Source: Oscillospiraceae bacterium (lineage in GTDB: Bacteria; Bacillota; Clostridia; Oscillospirales; Acutalibacteraceae). From it: a stretch of 33,419 nucleotides of DNA. Location: assembly GCA_902787025.1 (NCBI GenBank), contig CADAER010000018.1:1-33419 (forward strand), in the 5' to 3' direction. Below the pieces are notes generated by a model. The model did not search any database and was not told where the DNA came from. It worked only from the letters and a program-made list of their open reading frames with translations. Positions 14,404 through 23,291 of this stretch are shown piece by piece (within the stretch, counting starts at the first letter, position 1; each line of letters opens with the position of its first letter). Both the position numbers and the translations under genes were made by a program.

Positions 14404-15318
14404 ATGAAACAGATTATGCTCGCGGGCAGACTGCCCGTTTCGTCAATAGCGATGGGCTGTATGCGCCTTGACGGCGCGAAGGAAACGCCGGACCGCGTCA
14501 TCGGCACGGCGCTCGACCTCGGAATAAACTTTTTCGACCACGCCGACATTTACGGCGGAGGAAAATGCGAGGAAATATTCGGGGATTATCTCGCCGCTAA
14601 CCATTCGCTAAGGGAGAAAATCATCATCCAGACAAAATGCGGGATAAGAAAGGGCTTCTTCGATTTTTCAAAGGAGCATATCCTTGAGAGCGTTGACCTC
14701 TCGCTCAAAAGACTTCGCGCGGATTATATCGACATTCTTCTGCTTCACCGCCCCGATACGCTTATGGAGCCCGAAGAGGTCGCCGAAGCGTTTGATGAGC
14801 TTGAACGCTCGGGAAAGGTGCGCCATTTCGGCGTTTCGAACCACAACCCGATGCAGATTGAACTGCTTAAAACGGCGGTCCGTCAGCCGATTGTCGCGGA
14901 CCAGCTTCAGTTTTCGATTCCCGAATGCGGACTTGTGACCTCGGGACTGAATGTCAATATGAAGAACGACGAGTCGGTCATGCACGACGGCAGCGCGCTC
15001 GAATATATGAGAATCAAGGGGATTACGATTCAGGCCTGGTCGCCTTTCCAGGGCGGATTTTTCAAGGGCCCGTTCGTCGGGGACAGGGAGAAATATCCCG
15101 CGCTCAACGAAAAACTCGACGAAATATCGGAAAAATACGGCGTTCCTCCTGTTGCGGTCGCCGCGGCGTGGATACTGAGGCATCCCGCGAAGATTCAGCT
15201 TGTTTCGGGTTCCGTTTCGCCCGACAGGATGAGGGACATCGCGAAAGGCGCGGATGTTGAAATGTCGAGGGAAGACTGGTATGACATCTACCGCTCGGCG
15301 GGATTCCGTCTGCCGTAA
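14404..15318 (+). CDS. Aldo/keto reductase (YdhF/YcsN type)
   Basis: 304 aa, ATG with GGGAGG upstream. An NADPH-dependent oxidoreductase barrel with the full catalytic tetrad: D45 and Y50 in FFDHADIYGGG, K78 in IQTKCG, H115 in LLLHRPD. The cofactor-side signature GVSNHNPMQIELL and the C-terminal LVSGSVSPDRM fit the AKR subfamily that reduces carbonyls of sugars or small aldehydes. Specific substrate unknown. Co-transcribed with the preceding hydrolase; a terminator follows. Confidence 0.92.
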   Translation: MKQIMLAGRLPVSSIAMGCMRLDGAKETPDRVIGTALDLGINFFDHADIYGGGKCEEIFGDYLAANHSLREKIIIQTKCGIRKGFFDFSKEHILESVDLSLKRLRADYIDILLLHRPDTLMEPEEVAEAFDELERSGKVRHFGVSNHNPMQIELLKTAVRQPIVADQLQFSIPECGLVTSGLNVNMKNDESVMHDGSALEYMRIKGITIQAWSPFQGGFFKGPFVGDREKYPALNEKLDEISEKYGVPPVAVAAAWILRHPAKIQLVSGSVSPDRMRDIAKGADVEMSREDWYDIYRSAGFRLP

Positions 15319-15362
15319 GCCGCAGTTATTCTATCACACAGAAAAGCATATTTCAATCACAA

Positions 15363-15387
15363 AAGCCGCATCAAAACGATGCGGCTT
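15363..15387. terminator. Bidirectional intrinsic terminator
   Basis: A perfect 10-bp stem (aagccgcatc / gatgcggctt) with an AAAAC loop lies between the convergent aldo-keto reductase and MBL genes; A-rich sequence on the left and T-rich on the right allow use in both directions. Confidence 0.82.
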
Positions 15388-15408
15388 GCTTTCTGTTTGT
15401 TTCTTTTT

Positions 15409-16395
15409 TTATTTCTGTTTCCAGTCGCAGATTTTTCCGTAAAAATCTATTTCGCCGCCGTCGCCTATGACCGCGAGCACTCCGTCCTCAATGCCCGTGA
15501 CATAAATTCTGTCCTGACGGGAGAGTTTGATTATGTTCGCGAGAACGTTGAAGTCGCCGGGTCTGTTGTTTGTGATGACGCAGGAGTCGGGGCGCAGGGT
15601 TGAAATGAAATCATCCGTGCTGGAGCCGCCGTAGCCGTGATGGCCTATTTTAAGCAGATTCACCTTTCCGATTTCGGGAGCGAGCCTTGATTCGTCGCCC
15701 GTGTAGTTATCCATATCGCCCGCGAGGAAAACCTTTGTGCCGTTTTTCTCGAGCAGAACGCCGAGCGAATTGTCGTTTTCGCCGACTTTATCGCTGTTCT
15801 CGGGGTCGTCGGTGTTGAAAAGAGTTACCTTGAAATTGCCGAGAGTGAACGGCGTTGAGTCGGGAACAACCACGGGAACGTTCCTCTCGCGAAGGGCGGA
15901 AACCATCTGGTCGTAAACCTCCTGATTGTCCCAGTCGACAATCTCGTGCTCGTTTATTTTACTGCTGTCGTATTCTTTAAGGTAGGCCCTGTCGATCGTC
16001 ACATCGGGGTCGAGGATAATTGTGTCAAACCCTCCTATGTGGTCGGAGTGCGCGTGAGTGCCGAGGACGAAATCCAGGTGAACCTTGCCGTTTTCATCCG
16101 CGCAGTTCTTTTTGAGATAGCCGAGAACCTCCTGCTCATAGCCGGGAAGCTCGAGACCGGGGAAATTGCGGGGATTGTCGGTATCCTCGCCGCTGTCAAC
16201 CATCGCGAAATGCCCGTCGCTTTCAATGACAATCGCGTCGGAACTGCCCGTTTTGAGAAAATGGACGCGGTCGCCCGTAACGGTTTCGTTATAAGCCGGC
16301 AGGCAGCGCAGGGTCGTCACTTTAAGGGCGGCGACATGCGGAAAAATAAAACATAAAAACGCGGAGATGCCCGCGAAAATACCTTTAAGAGTCAT
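15409..16395 (-). CDS. Secreted ComEC-like metallo-beta-lactamase-fold hydrolase
   Basis: 328 aa, ATG with a strong AGGAGGT. Residues 4-24 are a signal-like hydrophobic segment. The MBL metal motif THAHSDH (H114, H116, D118, H119) and the later GDMD and IGHHGYGGSS motifs are those of the hydrolase domain found at the C-terminus of ComEC. Here it stands alone without the ComEC channel, as in many Firmicutes. Probable extracellular nuclease or phosphodiesterase; substrate not known. Its ribosome site lies in a 15-base gap behind the isomerase-like gene, so it is the last gene of the murA-led run. Confidence 0.88.
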   Translation of the reverse strand: MTLKGIFAGISAFLCFIFPHVAALKVTTLRCLPAYNETVTGDRVHFLKTGSSDAIVIESDGHFAMVDSGEDTDNPRNFPGLELPGYEQEVLGYLKKNCADENGKVHLDFVLGTHAHSDHIGGFDTIILDPDVTIDRAYLKEYDSSKINEHEIVDWDNQEVYDQMVSALRERNVPVVVPDSTPFTLGNFKVTLFNTDDPENSDKVGENDNSLGVLLEKNGTKVFLAGDMDNYTGDESRLAPEIGKVNLLKIGHHGYGGSSTDDFISTLRPDSCVITNNRPGDFNVLANIIKLSRQDRIYVTGIEDGVLAVIGDGGEIDFYGKICDWKQK

Positions 16396-16410
16396 TGTTT
16401 TACCTCCTGT

Positions 16411-17172
16411 TTATTGTTCGTTTCCGAAAAGTCTGAGCGCTTCGGCGAGGCTTTCCTCCGCGCCGAGAAGCGGAGTGTATTCGAGCCCGCACGCGCCCGT
16501 ATATCCCGCCTTGTCGACGGCGGCGAATATGTTTCTGTAATCGTTTTCGCCGTATTGAAGCTCGTTTCTGCCCGGATGACCCGCGGCGTGCAGATGGGCG
16601 ATGAGGTCAAGATTTTCAATGATGTTAGGGATGATGTTTCCCTCCGACACCTGCTGATGATAAATATCGAAGACCACCCTGACATTGGGGCTTTCTGCCT
16701 CGCGCACGATATCAAACGCCTCGGCGGATGAGGTCAGGTAATAGCCGGGATGATCGACCCTGACATTGAGGGGTTCAATCATAACCGTCACGCCCGCGCG
16801 CTCAAGAATCTCCGCGCCCGCTCTGAGACCGTCAACTATGGACCGGTGCTGGATTTTTCTGTCGGCGCCCGTGTCCTGACCTACCTGGGTTATCAGTTTT
16901 TTCACGCCCAGGGCAGCCGCCGCTTCGCAGCTTTCCCTGATTCCGTCAACCCAGGAGCCGCGTTTTGCGGGATCGGTCAGGCAGAATTCGGCGGTGCACA
17001 TACTCAGCAGGGTGACGCCCGTTTTTTGAAGCGCATTCGCCGCAGAATCAAGATTGAGATTTTTCCAGTTGTAGATTTCAACATATTTATATCCCAGGCG
17101 GGAGACCTTTTCAACCGCCGTCTCAAACGGCAGGCCGCCGAAGAAACACGGCAGCGGCACACAGAATTTCAT
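16411..17172 (-). CDS. Hydroxypyruvate isomerase-like sugar isomerase/epimerase
   Basis: 253 aa, an AP-endonuclease-2/xylose-isomerase-type TIM barrel. Metal ligands and motifs typical of hydroxypyruvate isomerase are visible: E133 in IEPLN, D169 and H172 in FDIYHQQ, H195 in HLHAAGHPGR, E204 in RNEL and E231 in LEYTP. The family interconverts hydroxypyruvate and tartronate semialdehyde or epimerises ketoses. Because relatives differ in substrate, only the general reaction is claimed. It lies 29 bases behind the pseudouridine synthase gene. Confidence 0.85.
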   Translation of the reverse strand: MKFCVPLPCFFGGLPFETAVEKVSRLGYKYVEIYNWKNLNLDSAANALQKTGVTLLSMCTAEFCLTDPAKRGSWVDGIRESCEAAAALGVKKLITQVGQDTGADRKIQHRSIVDGLRAGAEILERAGVTVMIEPLNVRVDHPGYYLTSSAEAFDIVREAESPNVRVVFDIYHQQVSEGNIIPNIIENLDLIAHLHAAGHPGRNELQYGENDYRNIFAAVDKAGYTGACGLEYTPLLGAEESLAEALRLFGNEQ

Positions 17173-17201
17173 ATTATTTTCCTTTCGGTTTTTTCGCGGG
17201 G

Positions 17202-17921
17202 TTAATCCTCAAAAATGAGGGAGAGTTCTTCTTCCGTCATTTCGCGGCATTCGCCGGGGGCGAGGCTTTCATCGAGGCAGAGCGCGCCGATTTTCACTCT
17301 GCGCAGTTCCACGACATGAGAGCCGCAGGCGGCGGTCATCCGTTTGACCTGGTGGTATTTGCCCTCTCTTATTTCAATCTGCGCGAAGGGCTCGCCGTTT
17401 TCCTCAAAAGGCTTCACTCTTGCGGGCAGGCATTGTGTTCCGTCCTCGAGCAGGATTCCCTCTTCGAGCCTTTTCACGCTCTCCTCACCGAGAGGGGCGT
17501 CGAGTTTGGCGATGTATCTTTTATAGACATGGTGCGAGGGGGAGAGCAGGCGGTGCGTGAACGCTCCGTCGTCGGTTATGATGATAAGGCCCGTCGTGTC
17601 GCGGTCGAGTCTTCCCGCGGGGAAGAGGCTTTTTCTGACGAGTTCCGGCGGGACAAGGTCCACGACGGTGGTCTTGTTTTTATCCTCGGAGGCGCTTATG
17701 ACGCCCGAAGGCTTGTTCATCATTATATAGACGTGTTCTTTTATTTCGTAATTCACGCCGTCAACGGAAATTTTGTCGTTTTCGGTGTCGATTTCGGTTT
17801 CGGCGCGCAGAGCGACCCCGCCGTTGACGCTTACTCTGCCTTCCTTTATGAGCTTTCTCGCGTCACGGCGTGATACCGAGCAGTTGAGCGCCGTTACCTT
17901 GTCAAGCCGCTGTGTCGCCAT
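17202..17921 (-). CDS. rsuA: RsuA/RluB-family pseudouridine synthase
   Basis: 239 aa. An N-terminal S4 RNA-binding domain (about 1-60: RLDKVTALNCSVSRRDARKL) precedes the catalytic domain with the signature PAGRLDRDTTGL, catalytic Asp106, and a C-terminal GKYHQVKRM motif. Enzymes of this group convert a uridine to pseudouridine in 16S (RsuA) or 23S (RluB) rRNA. Length fits the short RsuA-like proteins of Firmicutes; the exact target is not certain, so the symbol is provisional. The start is ATG at 17921, with the upstream MBL gene ending 14 bases earlier. Confidence 0.9.
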   Translation of the reverse strand: MATQRLDKVTALNCSVSRRDARKLIKEGRVSVNGGVALRAETEIDTENDKISVDGVNYEIKEHVYIMMNKPSGVISASEDKNKTTVVDLVPPELVRKSLFPAGRLDRDTTGLIIITDDGAFTHRLLSPSHHVYKRYIAKLDAPLGEESVKRLEEGILLEDGTQCLPARVKPFEENGEPFAQIEIREGKYHQVKRMTAACGSHVVELRRVKIGALCLDESLAPGECREMTEEELSLIFED

Positions 17922-17935
17922 TATTAACCGTCCTT

Positions 17936-18721
17936 TTAAAAAGCAATGATATGAGCGTCTCCGCCCGCCACATCAAGCAGGTAATCGGAGTTTTCGTTCA
18001 TTCCCGCCTGACTCAGCGCGCATTTTGTTGTCTGCTGCGCGAGCGACGGAATATTGTTTTCGTGGCTGAGATGCCCGAGCACGAGGCGGGTTGTTCCGCC
18101 GTCAATGAGCCTGACAGCAGTCTGGGCGCAGACATCGTTTGAGAGATGACCGACATCCGAGAGGATTCTGCGTTTGAGCTGATAGGGATAGCTGCCGTTT
18201 AAGAGCATATTGACATCGTGATTGGATTCGAGCAGAACGAGCTCGCTGCCGTAGACGGCGTTCATAACGGTGTCGGTCATTATTCCGAGATCCGTGCAGA
18301 CGGCGAGGCGTTTCGAGTCGGAGGTTGTTACGGTATAGCCGCAGCTCTGAGCCGCGTCGTGCGAGGTGGCGAAGGGCTTTACGAAGAAGCCGCCGACCTC
18401 TGTTCCCGAGGGGCTTACCGCGTCATAAACGTTTTTCGCGGAGAGGGCGCCGGCTTTTTCCATGGCGGCGAGAGTGCCGGGCGTCGCGTAGATTTTCACA
18501 TTGTGTTTTGAAGCGAAAACGCGCACGCCGCTTATGTGGTCGGAATGCTCGTGGGTTATGAATATCGCGTCGATATCGTCGGGGTCAACGCCGATTCCGC
18601 GCAGAGCCTCCTCCGCCCGCTTCGCGCTCACGCCGACGTCGATGAGGATATTCGCCGACGAGGTGCCGATATATGTGCAGTTTCCGCTGCTTGATGAAAA
18701 AAGTGAACAGAATCTTGCCAT
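17936..18721 (-). CDS. YycJ/WalJ-like MBL-fold protein
   Basis: 261 aa from the ATG at 18721, which has GGAAGG upstream; a longer frame to 18769 lacks a ribosome site. The N-terminal MARFCSLFSSSSGNCTYIG and the MBL motif THEHSDH match the YycJ/WalJ group, thought to be a 5-prime exonuclease-type nuclease linked to replication or WalRK operons in Firmicutes. Here it sits behind murA rather than walRK. Later metal ligands are visible (TSHDAAQSCGY, LGHLSHEN). Confidence 0.9.
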   Translation of the reverse strand: MARFCSLFSSSSGNCTYIGTSSANILIDVGVSAKRAEEALRGIGVDPDDIDAIFITHEHSDHISGVRVFASKHNVKIYATPGTLAAMEKAGALSAKNVYDAVSPSGTEVGGFFVKPFATSHDAAQSCGYTVTTSDSKRLAVCTDLGIMTDTVMNAVYGSELVLLESNHDVNMLLNGSYPYQLKRRILSDVGHLSNDVCAQTAVRLIDGGTTRLVLGHLSHENNIPSLAQQTTKCALSQAGMNENSDYLLDVAGGDAHIIAF

Positions 18722-18780
18722 CTTACGCCTTCCGGAAATCATAATTAAAGGGCTTACAGAACTCTGCAAGCCCGGTGTTT

Positions 18781-20073
18781 TTAACCTGCGTTCCTTATGC
18801 CTGTCGGGTCGGGAACATCTATTCTCTGTATGTCCGCGCCGAGCCCCGTCAGTTTTTCGACAACATTTTCATAGCCTCTGTCGATGTGGAGGATATCTTC
18901 AATCTCGGTTGTGCCGTGAGCCATAAGGCCGGCGATAATCATTGCGGCGCCCGCGCGCAGGTCGTCCGCGCGGACGGGAGCGCCTTTGAGATACTCGACG
19001 CCCTCGATTACCGCGAGCTTGCCGTCAACCTTGATTGACGCGCCCATACGGAGCAGCTGTTCGACATAGCGGTAGCGGTTTTCCCAGATTCCCTCCGAGA
19101 TGATGCTTGTGCCTTTCGCTACGGAGAGGAGGACAGCCATCTGCGGCTGCATATCGGTCGGGAAGCCCGGGTGGGGCATTGTCTTTATGTTGCATCGGTT
19201 GATTCTGCCGTTGCCGCAGACACGGATGCATTCGTCGTATTCCTCAACCTTTACTCCGCATTCGAGGAGCTTGGTTGAAATGGATTCAAGGTGCTTGGGG
19301 ATGACGTTGTTTATAATAACATCGCCGTTGGTGGCCGCCGCCGCGAGCATATATGTTCCCGCTTCAATCTGGTCGGGAATTATTGAATATGTGCAGCCGT
19401 GCAGACTTTCGACGCCTCTTATCTTGATGGTGTCAGTTCCTGCGCCGCGGATATCCGCGCCCATTGTGTTGAGGAAGTTCGCGAGGTCAACGATGTGAGG
19501 TTCCTTCGCCGCGTTCTCGATTACCGTCATACCCTTCGCCTTAACGGCGGCGAGCATAATGTTTATTGTGGCGCCGACGGAGACGACGTCGAGATAGACG
19601 GGGCCGCCGCGAAGTTCCTCCGCGTGCGCGTCAACGATGGCGTTTTCCTCAATATTGACTTGCGCGCCGAGAGCCTCGAAGCCCTTGATGTGCTGGTCGA
19701 TGGGTCGGACGCCGAGGTCGCAGCCGCCGGGCATAGCCACCTTAGCGTGCGAGTATCTGCCGAGCAGAGCGCCCAGAAGATAGTAGGAAGCGCGCAGGTG
19801 CTTTGTGAATTCATAGTTTACGCTGTCGGAATGAATTGTGCGCGAGTCGATTTCAATCGTGCTTTTGTTGCGCAGACTGACCTTCGCGCCTATTGATTCC
19901 AGCATACGCATCATCATGACGACATCGCTGATTGATGACGGAATGTTCTCGATGACACAGATGTCGTCGCAGAGAACAGCCGCGGGGATTATCGCGACCG
20001 CCGCGTTCTTCGCTCCGCTGATGTTTACCGTGCCGTGAAGTTCGGTTCCGCCGTTGATAACGAATTTTTCCAT
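18781..20073 (-). CDS. murA: UDP-N-acetylglucosamine 1-carboxyvinyltransferase
   Basis: 430 aa. Transfers enolpyruvate from PEP to UDP-GlcNAc, the first committed step of peptidoglycan synthesis, in the cytoplasm. Key residues are present: K22-N23 in SGAKNAA, the catalytic and fosfomycin-reactive Cys118 in MPGGCDLGVRP, and the later PTDMQPQ and DDLRAGAAM motifs. Since Cys118 is retained, fosfomycin sensitivity at target level is expected. The TTTTCA/TATAAT promoter lies about 95 bases upstream, with a long AT-rich leader. It leads the run to the YycJ-like, RsuA-like and later genes. Confidence 0.97.
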   Translation of the reverse strand: MEKFVINGGTELHGTVNISGAKNAAVAIIPAAVLCDDICVIENIPSSISDVVMMMRMLESIGAKVSLRNKSTIEIDSRTIHSDSVNYEFTKHLRASYYLLGALLGRYSHAKVAMPGGCDLGVRPIDQHIKGFEALGAQVNIEENAIVDAHAEELRGGPVYLDVVSVGATINIMLAAVKAKGMTVIENAAKEPHIVDLANFLNTMGADIRGAGTDTIKIRGVESLHGCTYSIIPDQIEAGTYMLAAAATNGDVIINNVIPKHLESISTKLLECGVKVEEYDECIRVCGNGRINRCNIKTMPHPGFPTDMQPQMAVLLSVAKGTSIISEGIWENRYRYVEQLLRMGASIKVDGKLAVIEGVEYLKGAPVRADDLRAGAAMIIAGLMAHGTTEIEDILHIDRGYENVVEKLTGLGADIQRIDVPDPTGIRNAG

Positions 20074-20163
20074 ACAGACACTCCCGATTTTTTTATTCCA
20101 CTCATTTATAATAAATAATAATCTTCAGAAAAATTAAGAGGGCGATATATCGATATCTACGGT

Positions 20164-20192
20164 ATTATAACACAACATATTGGGTTTGAAAA
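20164..20192 (-). promoter_or_regulatory. Promoter for the murA operon
   Basis: -35 TTTTCA (20192-20187), 17-base spacer, perfect -10 TATAAT (20169-20164). A 10-base palindrome CGATATATCG (20143-20152) lies just downstream near the expected start of transcription. Confidence 0.6.
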
Positions 20193-20267
20193 GACCTTTT
20201 TGAAATATTTTTCACAAGTATTTTGATAATATTTGTAAAAAGTTTACAAAAATATAAAAAATAAGTA

Positions 20268-20296
20268 TTGCAAAAATGCAAGACATTGTGTAAAAT
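20268..20296 (+). promoter_or_regulatory. Promoter for the CdaR-like regulator gene
   Basis: -35 TTGCAA (20268-20273), 17-base spacer, -10 TAAAAT (20291-20296). The -35 is part of a short inverted repeat (TTGCA AAAA TGCAA). A second possible -10, TATAAA, lies about 40 bases further down. The whole gap 20074-20364 is AT-rich and holds only these divergent promoters. Confidence 0.55.
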
Positions 20297-20364
20297 GTAT
20301 ATAACTACTATCTGCAAATTGTATAAAATGGCAATTCAAAATATTCAGAGGGGCAGGAAATTAA

Positions 20365-21447
20365 ATGTCAAACAGACTTTTTCAGGGCATTATTCACCAG
20401 ATGAAAGAAGCGGCAGGCAGACAGCTCGGCGTCATTGACGAAACGGGCACAATCATCTCTTGCAGCGAACTTGTCCGTGTAGGCGAAACAATACCCAACG
20501 CCACCTCCGTCTTTGCCGACAATGAAATACACATAATCGACGGCTGCACCTTCCTCTGCCTTAAATCCCACGTGCAGACGACTTATGCGGTTTTCGTTGA
20601 GGGCACGGATGAAGAGGCGACAAAGTTTGCCGGTCTCTGCTGCGTTTCGCTCGAAACCATCAAGCAGTTCTACGATGAAAAATTCGACAGAAGCAACTTT
20701 ATCAAAAACGTAATTCTCGACAACATACTTCCCGGCGACATCTATGTTCAGGCGCGTGAGCTTCATTTTACGGGCGAAGCGTCGAGAGTCGTTCTTCTCG
20801 TGAGAACGGAGGGCAGGAACGACGCCTCCGTTTACACCGTTATTCAGAATCTCTTCCCCGAAAAGGCGAAGGATTTCGTAATCAGCATAAACGAGAACGA
20901 TGTGGCGATTGTCAAGGAAGTCAAGCACGGAACGGACCCGCGCGATCTTGAAAAACTCGCTCGCTCGATTTCGGACGCGCTCAACACGGAGCTCTATGTT
21001 CACGCGCTTGTCGGCATAGGCACGTCGGCGGAGACAATCCGCGACCTTGCCCGTTCCTTCAAGGAGGCTCAGATAGCGCTTGAGGTCGGCAAGGTTTTCG
21101 ACACCGAAAAAACAATTATCGGCTATGACAATCTCGGAATAGCCCGTCTTATCTACCAGCTTCCCACGACGCTGTGCGAAATGTTCCTGCGCGAGGTGTT
21201 CCGCCGCGGCTCAATCGAGAGCCTCGACCCCGAAACGCTTTTCACAATTCAGAAATTCTTTGAGAACAACCTCAATGTTTCCGAAACATCGCGCAAGCTT
21301 TTCGTTCACCGCAACACACTTGTTTACAGACTCGAAAAAATCAAGAAAATCACGGGGCTTGACCTTCGCTCCTTCGACGACGCCATCGTTTTCAAAGTGG
21401 CGCTTATGGTCAAGAAATATCTCGACTCCTCCCCGACTAAATATTAA
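20365..21447 (+). CDS. CdaR/PucR-family transcriptional regulator
   Basis: 360 aa, ATG start with GAGGGGCAGG-like site upstream. An N-terminal sensing region (1-110) and a middle GGDEF-like alpha/beta domain (about 125-270) precede the PucR C-terminal helix-turn-helix at 301-350 (NVSETSRKLFVHRNTLVYRL, then a KIKKITGLDL helix). This layout is that of CdaR-type sugar-acid or general metabolic regulators. In Clostridia such a gene is often next to ftsEX; whether it regulates them is not shown. It is divergent from murA. Confidence 0.9.
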   Translation: MSNRLFQGIIHQMKEAAGRQLGVIDETGTIISCSELVRVGETIPNATSVFADNEIHIIDGCTFLCLKSHVQTTYAVFVEGTDEEATKFAGLCCVSLETIKQFYDEKFDRSNFIKNVILDNILPGDIYVQARELHFTGEASRVVLLVRTEGRNDASVYTVIQNLFPEKAKDFVISINENDVAIVKEVKHGTDPRDLEKLARSISDALNTELYVHALVGIGTSAETIRDLARSFKEAQIALEVGKVFDTEKTIIGYDNLGIARLIYQLPTTLCEMFLREVFRRGSIESLDPETLFTIQKFFENNLNVSETSRKLFVHRNTLVYRLEKIKKITGLDLRSFDDAIVFKVALMVKKYLDSSPTKY

Positions 21448-21486
21448 AAACAATTAAATAACATAAATTCAAAATCGTATTTCCGG

Positions 21487-21515
21487 GTGACTGCCCGAGA
21501 GTGGAAGGGCGGCAC
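21487..21515 (+). ncRNA. Structured leader hairpin upstream of ftsE
   Basis: A GTG-(bulged A)-CTGCCC arm at 21487-21496 pairs with GGGCGG-CAC at 21507-21515 around a 10-base loop, giving nine base pairs with one U-G. It is not followed by a U-tract, so it is not a standard terminator for the regulator gene. It lies 34 bases before the ftsE start. I do not recognise a known riboswitch; it could be a protein-binding site, an RNA-stability element or a processing site. Confidence 0.4.
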
Positions 21516-21549
21516 GGTTTAAGGAACAAAGAAAGAAAGGTAATTGCAA

Positions 21550-22356
21550 ATGATTGAATTTAAAGATGTTACCAAGAAATACGATAACGGCACAACCGCG
21601 CTCAAGGATGTGAACATCTCCATCGAGGACGGGGAATTCGTGTTTGTCGTCGGCTCTTCGGGAGCGGGCAAGAGCACCTTCCTCAAGCTTATGATGCGTG
21701 AAGAGGTTCCTTCAAGGGGCACAATTACGGTTGACGGCGTTGTCCTCAACAAAATCAGAAAAAGGAAGATTCCTTATTTCAGGCGCAAGCTGGGCGTTGT
21801 TTTCCAGGACTTCCGCCTTATTCCCACAATGACGGTGTTTGACAACGTCGCGTTCGCCATGCGCGTTATCGGCACAAAGGAAAAGGTCATACGCAAGCGC
21901 GTTCCCTATGTTCTCAGCCTTATGGGACTTTCCAACAAGGCGAGATCGATGCCCAACGAGCTGTCGGGCGGCGAACAGCAGAGAGTTTCTCTCGCGAGAG
22001 CGCTCGCGAACAACGCGAAAATCATCATCGCCGACGAGCCTACCGGCAACGTTGACCCGCAGATGAGTTTCGAGATTGTCGACCTTCTTATGAAGTTAAA
22101 CGAAAACGGCGCCACCGTTATTATGGTAACGCACGAGCACGAGCTTGTGCGCCAGTTTGACCGCAGGGTTATCATCCTCGACCGAGGCTCCGTTGTTTCC
22201 GACGGCGGTCCTCTCGTGAGCGACATCGTTACCGCCAACATAAACTCGGCGGCAGAGGAAACGGCCGACGACATCACCGAAGTCATTGATTTCGGCTCGG
22301 ATGAAATCGAAGCCGTCCCGTTTGAATTTGACGCAAACGGAGGTGACCTGCAGTGA
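21550..22356 (+). CDS. ftsE: Cell division ATP-binding protein FtsE
   Basis: 268 aa from ATG 21550 (GAAAGGT upstream). ABC ATPase with Walker A GSSGAGKST (35-43), Q-loop Gln86 in VVFQDFRLIP, signature LSGGEQQR (138-145), Walker B IIIADEP (158-164). The FRLIPTMTVFDNVAF segment is diagnostic of FtsE. It pairs with FtsX to switch on peptidoglycan hydrolases at division. The protein has an extra acidic tail of about 40 residues after 228 compared with classical FtsE. Its stop overlaps the ftsX start. Confidence 0.97.
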   Translation: MIEFKDVTKKYDNGTTALKDVNISIEDGEFVFVVGSSGAGKSTFLKLMMREEVPSRGTITVDGVVLNKIRKRKIPYFRRKLGVVFQDFRLIPTMTVFDNVAFAMRVIGTKEKVIRKRVPYVLSLMGLSNKARSMPNELSGGEQQRVSLARALANNAKIIIADEPTGNVDPQMSFEIVDLLMKLNENGATVIMVTHEHELVRQFDRRVIILDRGSVVSDGGPLVSDIVTANINSAAEETADDITEVIDFGSDEIEAVPFEFDANGGDLQ

Positions 22357-23291
22357 AGAACAACGAAAAGACCAAATCCTCAAGCGGCAGCCTCGGTTAC
22401 CTCACAAAAGAGGGCTTCCGCAACCTGAGAGTAAACAAGCTTATGACGATAGCCTCCGTCACAGTGCTTTTCAGCAGTATGTTCCTTATGGGTATAGCGT
22501 TTATGATTTACCGCAACATTGAGGCGATAGTCACCGACATCGAGCAGGAAAACGTAATTCTCGTCTATATCGACGACGATTCCTCCGCTGTCGAAACGGT
22601 AAATCTCAAATCCGATATCATGGCAATAGAAAACGTCGCCACCTGCGATTTCATCCCGAAGGATGAGGCGTATGACAATATCCTCAAGGATATGGGCGAG
22701 GTTTCCGAATATCTCCGCGACCTGGGTGAAAACCCGCTGCCCGACGCATACAGGGTTACGGTGCGGGATATGAATCAGTTCTCGCAGACCGTTGAAAAGA
22801 TAAAACAGCTCAACAACGTTATGCGGACCCGTGAGAACAGCGACCTTGCCGGCAAGCTGGCGAGCGCGAAGCAGGCGATAACCTATGTGAGCTTAATCAT
22901 CATAGCGCTTCTGTTCATCGTTTCGCTGTTCATCATTTCGAACACGGTCAAAATCACAATGTTCAGCCGCAGGCTTGAAATCAGCATTATGAAGAGCGTC
23001 GGCGCCACCAACAGATTCATACGCTGGCCCTTCATCGTCGAGGGCGTGCTTATCGGCATAATCTCAGGCGTTCTCGCGACGCTCGCTCTCTGGGGTATTT
23101 ACACGCTCGGCATCAAATATCTCACGGCGGCGGTCGGCTTCGCCGGCACGGGCGTGGATATTCTCGATTACCTGCCCCTGATTCTCGCGGCATTCCTTAT
23201 TCTTGGTATTTTCACCGGTATATTCGGTTCTGCGTCCTCGATACGCAAATATCTTAAGGAAAGGAAGTTTGTTGAACTTGAAGATCTTTGA
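22353..23291 (+). CDS. ftsX: Cell division permease-like protein FtsX
   Basis: 312 aa, GTG start overlapping the ftsE stop by four bases, with GGAGGTGA just upstream. Four transmembrane helices at about 32-53, 178-199, 228-250 and 272-294, with a large extracytoplasmic domain (55-175) between helices 1 and 2, as in FtsX of Gram-positives. The cytoplasmic RRLEISIMKSVGATNRFI motif is characteristic. It carries the FtsE signal across the membrane to an extracellular hydrolase, here most likely the product of the overlapping next gene. Confidence 0.97.
   Translation: MKNNEKTKSSSGSLGYLTKEGFRNLRVNKLMTIASVTVLFSSMFLMGIAFMIYRNIEAIVTDIEQENVILVYIDDDSSAVETVNLKSDIMAIENVATCDFIPKDEAYDNILKDMGEVSEYLRDLGENPLPDAYRVTVRDMNQFSQTVEKIKQLNNVMRTRENSDLAGKLASAKQAITYVSLIIIALLFIVSLFIISNTVKITMFSRRLEISIMKSVGATNRFIRWPFIVEGVLIGIISGVLATLALWGIYTLGIKYLTAAVGFAGTGVDILDYLPLILAAFLILGIFTGIFGSASSIRKYLKERKFVELEDL

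Noticed and set aside
13629..14549. N-terminal extension of the minus-strand permease frame to 687 codons
   Set aside because: It crosses the divergent promoter and the antisense of the alpha/beta hydrolase and aldo-keto reductase genes; the ATG at 13628 has the ribosome site.
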